Of a stretch of 26,240 nucleotides of DNA, positions 13,962-21,237 are shown one piece after another. Numbering within the stretch: the stretch's first letter is position 1; each line of letters opens with the position of its first letter. Origin of the DNA: CAYRZF01 sp964428805 (GTDB lineage: Bacteria; Methylomirabilota; Methylomirabilia; Rokubacteriales; CSP1-6); contig CAYRZF010000023.1 in NCBI GenBank assembly GCA_964428805.1, positions 1-26,240 on the forward strand, in the 5' to 3' direction. The notes beneath the pieces are model-generated. The model was not told the origin of the DNA and searched no databases. It saw only the letters and a program-made list of their open reading frames with translations. A program made the translations under genes and the position numbers.

Positions 13962-14351
13962 TTACTTTGTTAGGGCGGCGAGATCGTCGCTCAGGGCCTG
14001 CGCCTTGCTCGCCAGGTTCACCGCGCGCTGGTAATCCCGCACTCCGAGGGCGCTCCGGGCCTGGTCCACAAAGTCTTTCGCCGTGAGGAGCATCTCTTTC
14101 TGCTGCGGCTTCATCTGCCGCCCTTCCAATTCCCTCAGCAGGCGATCCACCTCGCCGATCTTCCGCCTCGCGTCCTCCATGAGGCGCTGCTCTTCCTCCG
14201 GCGACAGTTGGGGCCTGAGCGGCGGGGCCGGCGGCGAGGGGGAGGGCGCGGGTCGCTCGGGCGGGGGGGCAGGAGGCTTGAAGACGGCTTCGATCTGGGC
14301 GCAGCCAGACAGGAGGACGAGGACCAGCACCAGAAGGACGCCCCGCTTCAT
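13962..14351 (-). CDS. Lipoprotein, third gene of the two-component operon
   Basis: A 129-residue protein with a lipoprotein signal (VLVLVLLSGCAQ, Cys17), a Pro-rich linker (about residues 25-50) and a helical domain. The domain reads LSPEEEQRLMEDARRKIGEV, then LLRELEGR and a DFVDQARSALGVRDYQRAVN segment resembling a TPR-like pair. The ATG overlaps the kinase stop (ATGA), so it is translated with the kinase. It probably serves as an outer-membrane accessory or stress-sensing partner; that role is inference from the operon. No named family is recognised. Confidence 0.75.
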   Translation of the reverse strand: MKRGVLLVLVLVLLSGCAQIEAVFKPPAPPPERPAPSPSPPAPPLRPQLSPEEEQRLMEDARRKIGEVDRLLRELEGRQMKPQQKEMLLTAKDFVDQARSALGVRDYQRAVNLASKAQALSDDLAALTK

Positions 14352-16168
14352 AGGGCGGCCCGAGCCGGCGGCCCGGGCAGCGTCAGGATCATGGTCGTGC
14401 CCCGACCCACCACCGATTCCACGTCGATCCGGCCGTCGTGCATCTGCATGATGCGGTAAACGAGGGAGAGCCCGATGCCAGAGCCGGTCGGCTTCGTCGT
14501 GTAGTAGAGCCGGAAGATCCTGTCGAGATCTTCCGGCGGGATGCCAACGCCCTCGTCGCCGACGCGCACCTCGATCGCCCCGTCGGGACCGCGCCGAGAT
14601 GCCAGCGTCACCGTGCCGCCTTTGGGCATCGCCTGAATGGCGTTGGTCACCAGGTTGGTGCACGCCTGCTGGAGGAGCTCGGCGTCACCTGCGACCGGCG
14701 GAAGATCCGGGGTTGGGTCGAGGGCAATGCGGGCACCGGCCTGAGTCGCCTCGGGCGCCATGAGGTGCGAGACCTCTTGGAGCAGGGCGTTGACGTCCAC
14801 GCGCCCCAGGCGCAGCTCCTGGGGACGGATGAACTTCAGGAAGCCCTTCACCACGCGGTCCAGCCGCTGGATTTCCTGCGCGATCACCTCCAGATTCTCC
14901 CGAACCTCAGGTTGCCTCCCCTCGAGCCGCGTCTTCAGGAGCTCGAGATGGATGCGCATGGCATTAAGGGGATTTTTGACCTCGTGAGCCACTCCCGAGG
15001 TCAGCCGGCCTAGCGCTGCGAGCTTCTGCGAGTAGGTCACCAGAGACTGGACCGCTCGCACTGAATCGAGGTCCTTGAGGGCCAGTACCCCGCCCCCGGC
15101 CTGTTCCCCATCCGGGATGCGGTAGCTCGAAACGGCCAGCTCCCGAGTCTCGCCGCCGGGGCGCGGGACCTTCATCGCCACGTTGCGGCGCTCGGCACCG
15201 CCGTCGAACAGCTCCCCCACCACAGGGACGAGCGGGTGCTCTCCCGGCAAGAGCGCGTCCAGAGGCTGGCCCACCATCGCGTCCAGCCGCCATCCGAGTG
15301 CCGCTTCCGCCGCTTGATTACAGAACACCACCTCGCGCTTCCCGTTCAGGAAGATCACGGCATCCTCGAGGCTGTTGAGAATGCCCTCCATCCCCGCCTT
15401 CTCGCTCCGCCACTGCGAGTGGTCGGCCTGTACCCGCTCTCCCAGCTGGTTCACGCGCGCTGCCAGTTCCCCCAGCTCGTCGTCCCGGGTCAGATCAACG
15501 GTGGCGCCATATTCCCCACGGGCCAGGCGCTCCATCCCCTGGGCGATCTTCCTAAGGGACTGAAGCAGGACGTGCCCCGCGCCGAGACCGACGGCCACCG
15601 CGATCACGAGTGCGCCTGCTGCCAGAGCCAGGCTGTGAACCACCGCGCGGGCGACCTCTTGGCGGAGAAGGCTCGTGGACACCGCGACCCGCACCGTCCC
15701 GAAGGGACGCTCCCCCAGCCGCATGGGCAGCTGGGCTTCGTAGACCTGAGGTTCGCCCACCATGGAGACGACGGTCCGCGGCGCCCCCCAGGTCAGCACA
15801 GTTTCCAGGCTTTCGCGCGCCGGCAGGGGCTTCCCCTCGAACACCGGATTGCTGTGGACGACGATTTGGCCGGACGGGTCCACGATGGCGGCGTAGACGA
15901 CGGTATGGGAGTAGCCCACCATCCCCTCGAGCAGGGCGCGGATCCCGGGGTCGCGCCGGAGGGTCGCGAGGGACGGCGCGGGCGATGCGGCGATGACCCG
16001 CGAGCTCTGATGGTAGAGCTGCCTCGCGAGCAATTCGCCCTCCGCCGCCGCGGAACGAAGCGTGATGCGGGCGACGCTGGCCAGATGGGCGACGGTAGAC
16101 ACCGCCACCACGAGCAGCACAGCCGTTGTGATCGCCAGGACTTCGCGCGCGCGGAGCGTCAGGCGCAT
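14348..16168 (-). CDS. Membrane sensor histidine kinase (NtrB/ZraS-like)
   Basis: A 606-residue sensor kinase. It has TM1 (about residues 9-30), a periplasmic Cache-like sensor (about 31-172; includes VVYAAIVDPSGQIVVHSNP), TM2 (about 177-200) and HAMP (about 201-250). A PAS domain follows (about 257-365; LNSLEDAVIFLNGKREVVF). HisKA has phospho-acceptor His395 in GVAHEVKNPLNAM, and HATPase_c has N, G1 and G2 motifs (NLVTNAIQAM, VGDEGVGIPP, GSGIGLSL). The H-box with Asn-Pro after His-Glu is typical of kinases paired with NtrC-type regulators. It starts 4 bases after the regulator gene and overlaps the lipoprotein gene, forming a three-gene operon. Confidence 0.92.
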   Translation of the reverse strand: MRLTLRAREVLAITTAVLLVVAVSTVAHLASVARITLRSAAAEGELLARQLYHQSSRVIAASPAPSLATLRRDPGIRALLEGMVGYSHTVVYAAIVDPSGQIVVHSNPVFEGKPLPARESLETVLTWGAPRTVVSMVGEPQVYEAQLPMRLGERPFGTVRVAVSTSLLRQEVARAVVHSLALAAGALVIAVAVGLGAGHVLLQSLRKIAQGMERLARGEYGATVDLTRDDELGELAARVNQLGERVQADHSQWRSEKAGMEGILNSLEDAVIFLNGKREVVFCNQAAEAALGWRLDAMVGQPLDALLPGEHPLVPVVGELFDGGAERRNVAMKVPRPGGETRELAVSSYRIPDGEQAGGGVLALKDLDSVRAVQSLVTYSQKLAALGRLTSGVAHEVKNPLNAMRIHLELLKTRLEGRQPEVRENLEVIAQEIQRLDRVVKGFLKFIRPQELRLGRVDVNALLQEVSHLMAPEATQAGARIALDPTPDLPPVAGDAELLQQACTNLVTNAIQAMPKGGTVTLASRRGPDGAIEVRVGDEGVGIPPEDLDRIFRLYYTTKPTGSGIGLSLVYRIMQMHDGRIDVESVVGRGTTMILTLPGPPARAAL

Positions 16169-16172
16169 TCGG

Positions 16173-17537
16173 TCACTTGTTGTACTTGGCCAGTTTGTTG
16201 TGGAGAGTCTTCAGGCTGATACCGAGCAGTTCCGCCGCGCGGGTCTTGTTGTTCCCCGTCTGCGCCAGGGTGCGGAGAATGAGCTGTCGCTCCGCCTCTT
16301 CGACGGTGGTCCCGATGGGGAGCAGCACGTCGAGTCCCTCTCGAGCCGCTGGCGCTGACGGCGATAGGGACGTCAGAGCGAGCGGGAGCTGCTCCGAGCG
16401 GATGAGGTCGTCCGGGCACACAATTACCGCGCGCTCCATCACATTCCGCAGCTCGCGTACGTTTCCCGGCCACCGGTGCCGACGGAGAAGCTCCAGTGCC
16501 CGTTCGTCCACACCTCGGATGCTGCGCCCGTGGCGTTCATTGAACTCCTGGAGGAACGTTTGAATGAGTTCGGGCAGATCCTCCATCCGCTCTCGGAGTG
16601 GCGGCAGGACGATCGTGAGGACGTTGAGACGGTAGTAGAGATCCTCGCGGAGGAGGCCCGCCCTGACCGCTTCAAGCGGATCCCGATTGGTGGCCGCGAT
16701 GACCCGAACGTTCACCTGAAGCTCCGTCTTCCCGCCCAGGCGCCGAAATTGCCCCTCCTGCAGGACGCGAAGGAACTTCACCTGCGTTGCCGGTCGCATT
16801 TCGGCCACTTCGTCCAGGAACAGCGTCCCCCCGTCCGCCAGCTCGAAGCAGCCCTGGCGCCGTTCCAACGCCCCTGTGAAGGCTCCCTTCTCGTGTCCAA
16901 AGATCTCGCTCTCCAAGAGGGTCTCCGGAATGGCGGCGCAATTGACGGCCACGAACGACCCCTTTCGGCGCGGTGAAAGCTCGTGAACCGTCCGCGCAAC
17001 CAGGTCCTTACCGGTTCCGCTCTCGCCGGCGAGGAGGAGGGTGGCATCGGTCGGAGCGGCCACATCGAGCTGGCGCATGGTCTCCTGCATGGCGGGAGAG
17101 CTCCCCACGACCTGACCGAATGCACCCCGCTGCCGAAGTTGGCGGCGGAGGAGCTGCACCTCCCGCACCGTCTCGGTGCGTTCCACGGCCTTGTCCAGCA
17201 TGATCCGCAGCCGCGCGGGGTCTACAGGCTTGGTCAGGTAATCGTAGGCGCCGTCCTTCATGGCCTGGACCGCACTCTCGATTGTTCCCTGACCGGTCAG
17301 GATGATCACCGCCGTCCCCGGACAGGCCCGTCCGAGTTCGGCCAGCAGCCCCATCCCGTCAAGGTGGGGCATGACAAGATCACTGATCACGACGGAAGGA
17401 GGCCGTTCGGCGACGCGCTCGAGGGCCTCTCCGCCATCGACAGCGACACTGACGTCATACCCCCAGGCGGTGAGGAGATCCTGAAGCCCCTTCCGAGTCG
17501 TCGAGTCGTCCTCTACGACGAGAACTCTGTGTGGCAC
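16173..17537 (-). CDS. NtrC-family sigma-54-dependent response regulator
   Basis: A complete enhancer-binding protein. Numbered from the upstream GTG at 17552 it has a receiver with phospho-acceptor Asp58 (VISDLVMPHLDG) and Lys108. The AAA+ domain has Walker A GESGTGKD (176-183), GAFTGA (223-228) for sigma-54 contact, and Walker B GGTLFLDEVAEM, then an R-finger region. A C-terminal Fis-type HTH (NNKTRAAELLGISLKTLHNK) ends the protein. The GTG at 17537 (VPHRVLVVEDD) has a GGTGGAG ribosome site and is preferred; the GTG at 17552 lacks one. It probably binds the GTAAGATTTAC sites in this window (inference from context) and would drive its own expression by read-through from the sigma-54 promoter at 18617. 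Confidence 0.93.
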   Translation of the reverse strand: MPHRVLVVEDDSTTRKGLQDLLTAWGYDVSVAVDGGEALERVAERPPSVVISDLVMPHLDGMGLLAELGRACPGTAVIILTGQGTIESAVQAMKDGAYDYLTKPVDPARLRIMLDKAVERTETVREVQLLRRQLRQRGAFGQVVGSSPAMQETMRQLDVAAPTDATLLLAGESGTGKDLVARTVHELSPRRKGSFVAVNCAAIPETLLESEIFGHEKGAFTGALERRQGCFELADGGTLFLDEVAEMRPATQVKFLRVLQEGQFRRLGGKTELQVNVRVIAATNRDPLEAVRAGLLREDLYYRLNVLTIVLPPLRERMEDLPELIQTFLQEFNERHGRSIRGVDERALELLRRHRWPGNVRELRNVMERAVIVCPDDLIRSEQLPLALTSLSPSAPAAREGLDVLLPIGTTVEEAERQLILRTLAQTGNNKTRAAELLGISLKTLHNKLAKYNK

Positions 17538-17639
17538 GTGGGAGCACTCCACCTGGCTTAGGCAACCTTGGTTGGAACGCAGAGCGTGGCGAAAATCATT
17601 CTAGCACGCTCACCGATCTTCGGCACCCGGTAGGAGGTT

Positions 17640-18116
17640 TTACGAGGCTTCTTTCACAAGTTCATGACCCCTCATTTTTTTGACGAGCTCCTCGAAGGAA
17701 GAGGTGCGAATGATCTGGTTGAACTGCGTGCGATAGTTGCTGACCAGGCCGACGTTCTCGACCAGCACGTCATAGATCAACCAGCGATCTCCATACTGCA
17801 TCATCCGATAGTCGATCGATACCTCCTTGCCTTGTTTCGTGAGGAACTTTGTCCGCNNNNNNNNNNNNNNNNNNNNNNNNNNNNNNNNNNNNNNNNNNNN
17901 NNNNNNNNNNNNNNNNNNNNNNNNNNNNNNNNNNNNNNNNNNNNNNNNNNNNNNNNCATCCGATAGTCGATCGATACCTCCTTGCCTTGTTTCGTGAGGA
18001 ACTTTGTCCGCGCCTTGTTTCGTGAGGAACTTTGTCCGCACGATCGCCTGGTTGCCGTCGATCGAATCGCCGGAGTAGGTGATCTGCTCGCCGCTATAGC
18101 GCTCGACTATCGACAT
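17640..18116 (-). CDS. MlaC/Ttg2D-like phospholipid-binding protein, C-terminal part, interrupted by assembly gap
   Basis: The two flanks read VERYSGEQITYSGDSIDGNQ... and ...SIDYRMMQYGDRWLIYDVLV, then ENVGLVSNYRTQFNQII and SSFEELVKKM. This is the C-terminal half of MlaC-family proteins, which carry phospholipids between outer and inner membrane. A 100-N gap and a spurious duplication split the frame. Removing them gives a continuous protein of roughly 95-100 residues. Upstream of ATG 18116 there is an in-frame stop within 35 bases, so the signal peptide and N-terminal half seen in normal (about 200-residue) MlaC proteins are missing. The ribosome site (AAAGGAGG) is 15 bases off, with a weaker GGAG nearer. 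Confidence 0.7.
   Translation of the reverse strand: MSIVERYSGEQITYSGDSIDGNQAIVRTKFLTKQGADKVPHETRQGGIDRLSDXXXXXXXXXXXXXXXXXXXXXXXXXXXXXXXXXXRTKFLTKQGKEVSIDYRMMQYGDRWLIYDVLVENVGLVSNYRTQFNQIIRTSSFEELVKKMRGHELVKEAS
17802..17856. repeat. 55-bp sequence repeated across the gap, copy 1
   Basis: Identical to 17957-18011 on the other side of the N run. Duplicate contig ends are the likely cause. Confidence 0.9.
17857..17956. other. Assembly gap (100 N), probably spurious
   Basis: Exactly 100 N flanked by identical 55-bp ends, inside the MlaC-like gene. The two contigs most likely overlap rather than being separated. Confidence 0.97.
17957..18039. repeat. 55-bp copy 2 plus an extra 28-bp partial copy
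   Basis: 17957-18011 repeats 17802-17856, and 18012-18039 repeats the last 28 bases once more. The 28-bp unit is not a multiple of three and shifts the MlaC frame, giving nonsense residues between the two real halves. Confidence 0.9.
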
Positions 18117-18305
18117 GTATCTCCGCTCAAGCCTCCTTTCCGGTTCTTCTCAGCCGGAATGCACCCCGGGGGATCACTCAGTTATTGCCTTCCTCACAGG
18201 CGTGCGCTCTTTGCCTTTTTGGATTTTGGGAAATCCAGAGGAGAGCCCCTGGAACACTTGGGCGGGGTGGATAGGTGCCTGCCTACCCGACCCCGCCCGG
18301 CAGGC

Positions 18306-18563
18306 TTACATCTTCTTTTCGAGCTTGACTCCTACCACCTTTGCCGCCTCCTCGGCTTTGGCCACCGACTCGGCATGCCGCTCCGCATCATGGAGCTTCT
18401 GGGCTTCCGCGATGAGGGCTTTCCCCTGTGTCACTTTGGGATCATCCGCCTTCATCTTCGCGACCGTCTCGTTCAACTGCTTGATCAGGAGTGGGCACTG
18501 ACTGGCCATGGCAGGGCTGACCGTCAAGGCTAGCCCAACGAGTCCGATCACCAGTCCTTTCAT
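18306..18563 (-). CDS. Small secreted helical protein, first gene behind a sigma-54 promoter
   Basis: An 85-residue protein with signal peptide MKGLVIGLVGLALTVSPAMA (cleavage before SQCP) and a mature helical-hairpin domain rich in Lys, Glu and Ala (LIKQLNETVAKMKADDPKV, then ALIAEAQKLHDAERHAESVA and AEEAAKVVGVKLEKKM). It resembles small periplasmic helical-bundle proteins such as SmbP-like metal binders, but has only two His and one Cys, so metal binding is doubtful. Start ATG 18563 follows a GGAGGAGGTG ribosome site. It is transcribed from the best sigma-54 promoter in the window and should be strongly induced when the activator is on. Confidence 0.78.
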   Translation of the reverse strand: MKGLVIGLVGLALTVSPAMASQCPLLIKQLNETVAKMKADDPKVTQGKALIAEAQKLHDAERHAESVAKAEEAAKVVGVKLEKKM

Positions 18564-18616
18564 CAGCAATCACCTCCTCCGGGATTGAAGTTGCTGGAAC
18601 TTTGCCCATGAGCTCC

Positions 18617-18632
18617 AGCAACCTCCGTGCCA
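18617..18632 (-). promoter_or_regulatory. Sigma-54 promoter of the secreted-protein/MlaC operon
   Basis: The reverse strand reads TGGCACGGAGGTTGCT, a full match to the TGGCACG-N4-TTGCW consensus. The start is expected near 18606, about 43 nt ahead of the ATG at 18563. The four GTAAGATTTAC-type sites lie 90-205 bp upstream. Confidence 0.92.
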
Positions 18633-18721
18633 GGGAGATGGGCTCGACCTTTCAGCCAGCACTTCTCGAGTCTTGGATTCTTGTTCGGACTCTCCCGTGC
18701 CGCTTTTGAGGGAAACGCCCT

Positions 18722-18823
18722 TGTAAGATCTACAGAGTAGGAAGGTAAAATTTACCTGGGCAAAGAAACCGAGAGTCTGCGAATGTACCTGTAAGCTTTA
18801 CTCGCGACGATGTAAGATTTATG
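18722..18823. promoter_or_regulatory. Cluster of four GTAAGATTTAC-type enhancer sites
   Basis: Four palindromes: TGTAAGATCTACA (18722-18734), GGTAAAATTTACC (18744-18756), TGTAAGCTTTACT (18790-18802) and TGTAAGATTTATG (18811-18823). The centres are 22, 46 and 21 bp apart, so there are two pairs each spaced two helical turns. The cluster lies between the divergent sigma-54 promoters at 18617-18632 and 18832-18847. This is the arrangement expected for cooperative binding of an NtrC-type activator. Confidence 0.85.
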
Positions 18824-18831
18824 TCCACGGT

Positions 18832-18847
18832 AGGCATGTCCCTTGCT
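18832..18847 (+). promoter_or_regulatory. Sigma-54 promoter of the trehalose operon
   Basis: AGGCATGTCCCTTGCT has GG-N10-GC spacing and a TTGCT -12 box; only the first base departs from TGGCAYG. The start is expected near 18858, leaving a leader of about 128 nt before the ATG at 18986. Confidence 0.78.
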
Positions 18848-18985
18848 ACAACACTTCCCGAACTCTGGGGTTGATCCTCGTGTTCCTCTTGGACATCGCC
18901 TCCGCACGGAGACCTCTCGCACCTGAGAGCCTTTGGCTGGGTATCGAGGAAGGGAAGGTCCTGGTTAGGACCGAGTGAGCAAGGC

Positions 18986-21220
18986 ATGAAATTTACCTTT
19001 CGCCTCCTTGGAGCAATCTGGATCTCAACGCTGGTCGTCGTCGCCGGCTTCGCATTCTTTCAGATCCGTGAGGAACGCCAGAGGCTGACGAATGATCTGG
19101 AACGCCAGGCCGCGCTCCTCGGCGAGGGCTTGAAGGATGCGGTTGAGCCCGCCCTTGCCCGCAGCTCCTCGGCGGACATCCGCAAGCTCCTCAACAAATT
19201 CGCCCGACCTGACCGAGGTCTTGCGGTGTACGACAAGTTTGCGAATGTTATCGTGACGACCCCGGACCTGGCGCTGGTTCCCTCGCCCCCCCTGCCAGAG
19301 GTGACCGAGGTGATCGCCGAAGGCCTTGCCGTAGCGGGTTTCAGGAGCCTCAACGGCAGGCTGCTGTATGTGTATGTGAGCCCCCTCCTGAGCGGTGACA
19401 GGCCCCTGGGTGCGCTCGCCGTCTTTCTCGACGCGTCCCACCTCCGGCGAGCCGAATGGGAGCGCTGGCGCTATAACGCCATCCGCTTCGTCGTCCTCAC
19501 CTTCGTTCTCTCCCTCACCGCTCTGTTCATCATCAGGATGAGCATCACGCGGCCGCTCCAGAACATGGCCCGGTGGACCAGGACAGTGAGACGACGACAC
19601 TCCATTGCGCCGCTGAGGCTCGCGGACACGAGTCTCTTCGGCCCGATGGCGCGCGAGGTGGCGGTTCTGGCCCAGAGCCTCCACCGGGCCCGAGCGGCGG
19701 CAGCGGAGGAGGCGGCCCTACGCCTTGCGGGAGAGACGCTCTGGACCGAAGAACGCCTCAGGCAGTTCGTCAAGCTCCGCCTCGGCGAGTCCCCGCTCTT
19801 GGTCGTGTCGAACCGCGAGCCGCTGCGACACGTCAGGAAAAACGGGCAAATCCGGGCGGAGACGCCGGCGAGCGGTCTCGTGACCGCGATGGACCCCGTG
19901 ATGCGTGCCTGTGGCGGGGTGTGGGTGGCCCACGGCAGTGGCGACGCCGACCGGGAGATGGTGGACTCCCGTGGGCGGCTCCGTGTGCCGCCCAACGATC
20001 CCCGCTACACGCTGCGGCGAGTCTGGCTGTCGAAGGAAGAAGATGCGGGCTACTACTATGGCTTTGCCAACGAGGGACTCTGGCCGCTCTGCCACATCGT
20101 CCATACGCGGCCACAGTTCCGCCCCAACGATTGGGCTCAGTACCGGGCGGTGAACGAGAAGTTCGCCGCCGCCGTGCTCGAGGAGGTTGCGGGGACGGAG
20201 TGCCCCCTGATCCTTATCCAGGACTACCACTTCGCGCTGCTGCCCGCGCTGATCAAACGGGAGCGCCCCGACGCCCGGACCGCAATCTTCTGGCATATTC
20301 CATGGCCAAACTTCGAAGCCTTCAAAATCTGCCCCTGGCAGGACGATCTCCTCCTGGGGATGCTGGGCGCGGATCTCATCGGCTTCCACACGCAGTATTA
20401 CTGCAACAACTTTCTGGAGACCGCCGAGCGCGCCATCGAGGCCCGCGTCGACTGGGAACACTTCTCGGTGAGCCGGGGTCAGCGCACGACCTACGTCAAG
20501 CCCTTCCCGATCAGTGTGGCCCCCGTGTTTGTCGAGGACCCGCCGAAGGTGTCGCGGCGGGCCCTGTTCGATCAGTTAGGAATTTCGGCAGACTTTCTCG
20601 GCGTCGGTGTCGAGCGCCTGGACTACACCAAAGGGCTCCCCGAACGGTTCCGAGCGCTGGGTCGGTTCTTTGAGCGCTTCCCCGAGTACTGCGAGCGGGT
20701 CGCCTTTGTCCAACTGGCGGCGCCGAGCCGGAGCACGATCCAGCGCTACCAGGAGCTCGAGGCCGAGGTGGACCGGACGATCCGGGAAGTCAATGGCATG
20801 TTCCAGACCAAGCGGTGGCGACCCATTACATATCTCAAGCGTCACCACGAGCACCGCGACATCTGGCCCTTCTACCGCCTTGCTGACTTCTGCATGGTCA
20901 CCTCGCTGCATGACGGGATGAACCTGGTCGCAAAGGAGTTCATCTCGGTGCGCGACGACGACGATGGCGTGCTCATTCTGAGCAAGTTCACGGGCGCTTC
21001 CTCGGAGCTCCGGGACGCCTTGCTGGTGAACCCTTACGACCTGGATGGGATGGCCGAGGCGATCCGGGACGCAGTGGAGATGCCGCCGGAGGAGCGGCGG
21101 GCGCGTATGGCGCGGATGCGCCAAGTGGTGCGGGAGCACAACATCTATCGCTGGGCCGGCCTCCTCCTCGAGGAACTGACACGCCTCTCGGTAGAACGGG
21201 CCGGGGTCGCGGACGTCTGA
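18986..21220 (+). CDS. Membrane sensor-HAMP fused to trehalose-6-phosphate synthase
   Basis: A 744-residue fusion. Residues 1-240 look like a receptor: TM1 (8-26), a periplasmic Cache-like domain (27-165, with VYDKFANVIVTTPDL and LLYVYVSPLLSGDRPLGAL), TM2 (166-184) and a HAMP-like helix pair (185-240) with the RPLQNMARW entry. Residues 270-735 are a complete GT20 trehalose-6-phosphate synthase: LLVVSNREPL, IQDYHFALLP, FWHIPWPNFEAF, GFHTQYYCNNFL, VERLDYTKGL (Arg544 and Lys549, phosphate contacts) and LHDGMNLVAKEF. It makes trehalose-6-phosphate from UDP-glucose (or another NDP-glucose) and glucose-6-phosphate, here tethered to the inner membrane and possibly gated by a periplasmic signal. It has a weak ribosome site and a long leader. 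Confidence 0.9.
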   Translation: MKFTFRLLGAIWISTLVVVAGFAFFQIREERQRLTNDLERQAALLGEGLKDAVEPALARSSSADIRKLLNKFARPDRGLAVYDKFANVIVTTPDLALVPSPPLPEVTEVIAEGLAVAGFRSLNGRLLYVYVSPLLSGDRPLGALAVFLDASHLRRAEWERWRYNAIRFVVLTFVLSLTALFIIRMSITRPLQNMARWTRTVRRRHSIAPLRLADTSLFGPMAREVAVLAQSLHRARAAAAEEAALRLAGETLWTEERLRQFVKLRLGESPLLVVSNREPLRHVRKNGQIRAETPASGLVTAMDPVMRACGGVWVAHGSGDADREMVDSRGRLRVPPNDPRYTLRRVWLSKEEDAGYYYGFANEGLWPLCHIVHTRPQFRPNDWAQYRAVNEKFAAAVLEEVAGTECPLILIQDYHFALLPALIKRERPDARTAIFWHIPWPNFEAFKICPWQDDLLLGMLGADLIGFHTQYYCNNFLETAERAIEARVDWEHFSVSRGQRTTYVKPFPISVAPVFVEDPPKVSRRALFDQLGISADFLGVGVERLDYTKGLPERFRALGRFFERFPEYCERVAFVQLAAPSRSTIQRYQELEAEVDRTIREVNGMFQTKRWRPITYLKRHHEHRDIWPFYRLADFCMVTSLHDGMNLVAKEFISVRDDDDGVLILSKFTGASSELRDALLVNPYDLDGMAEAIRDAVEMPPEERRARMARMRQVVREHNIYRWAGLLLEELTRLSVERAGVADV

Positions 21221-21237
21221 CGGAGGCGGGAATCCGC

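Noticed and set aside
17527..17541. TGGCACGTGGGAGCA as a plus-strand sigma-54 promoter
   Set aside because: GG to GC spacing is 9, not 10, there is no TTGC -12 box, and it points away from any gene start, inside the NtrC 5' end.
17857..18060. Novel protein segment in the MlaC-like ORF between the two real halves
   Set aside because: It arises from the frame shift caused by the extra 28-bp copy next to the N gap and is an assembly artefact.
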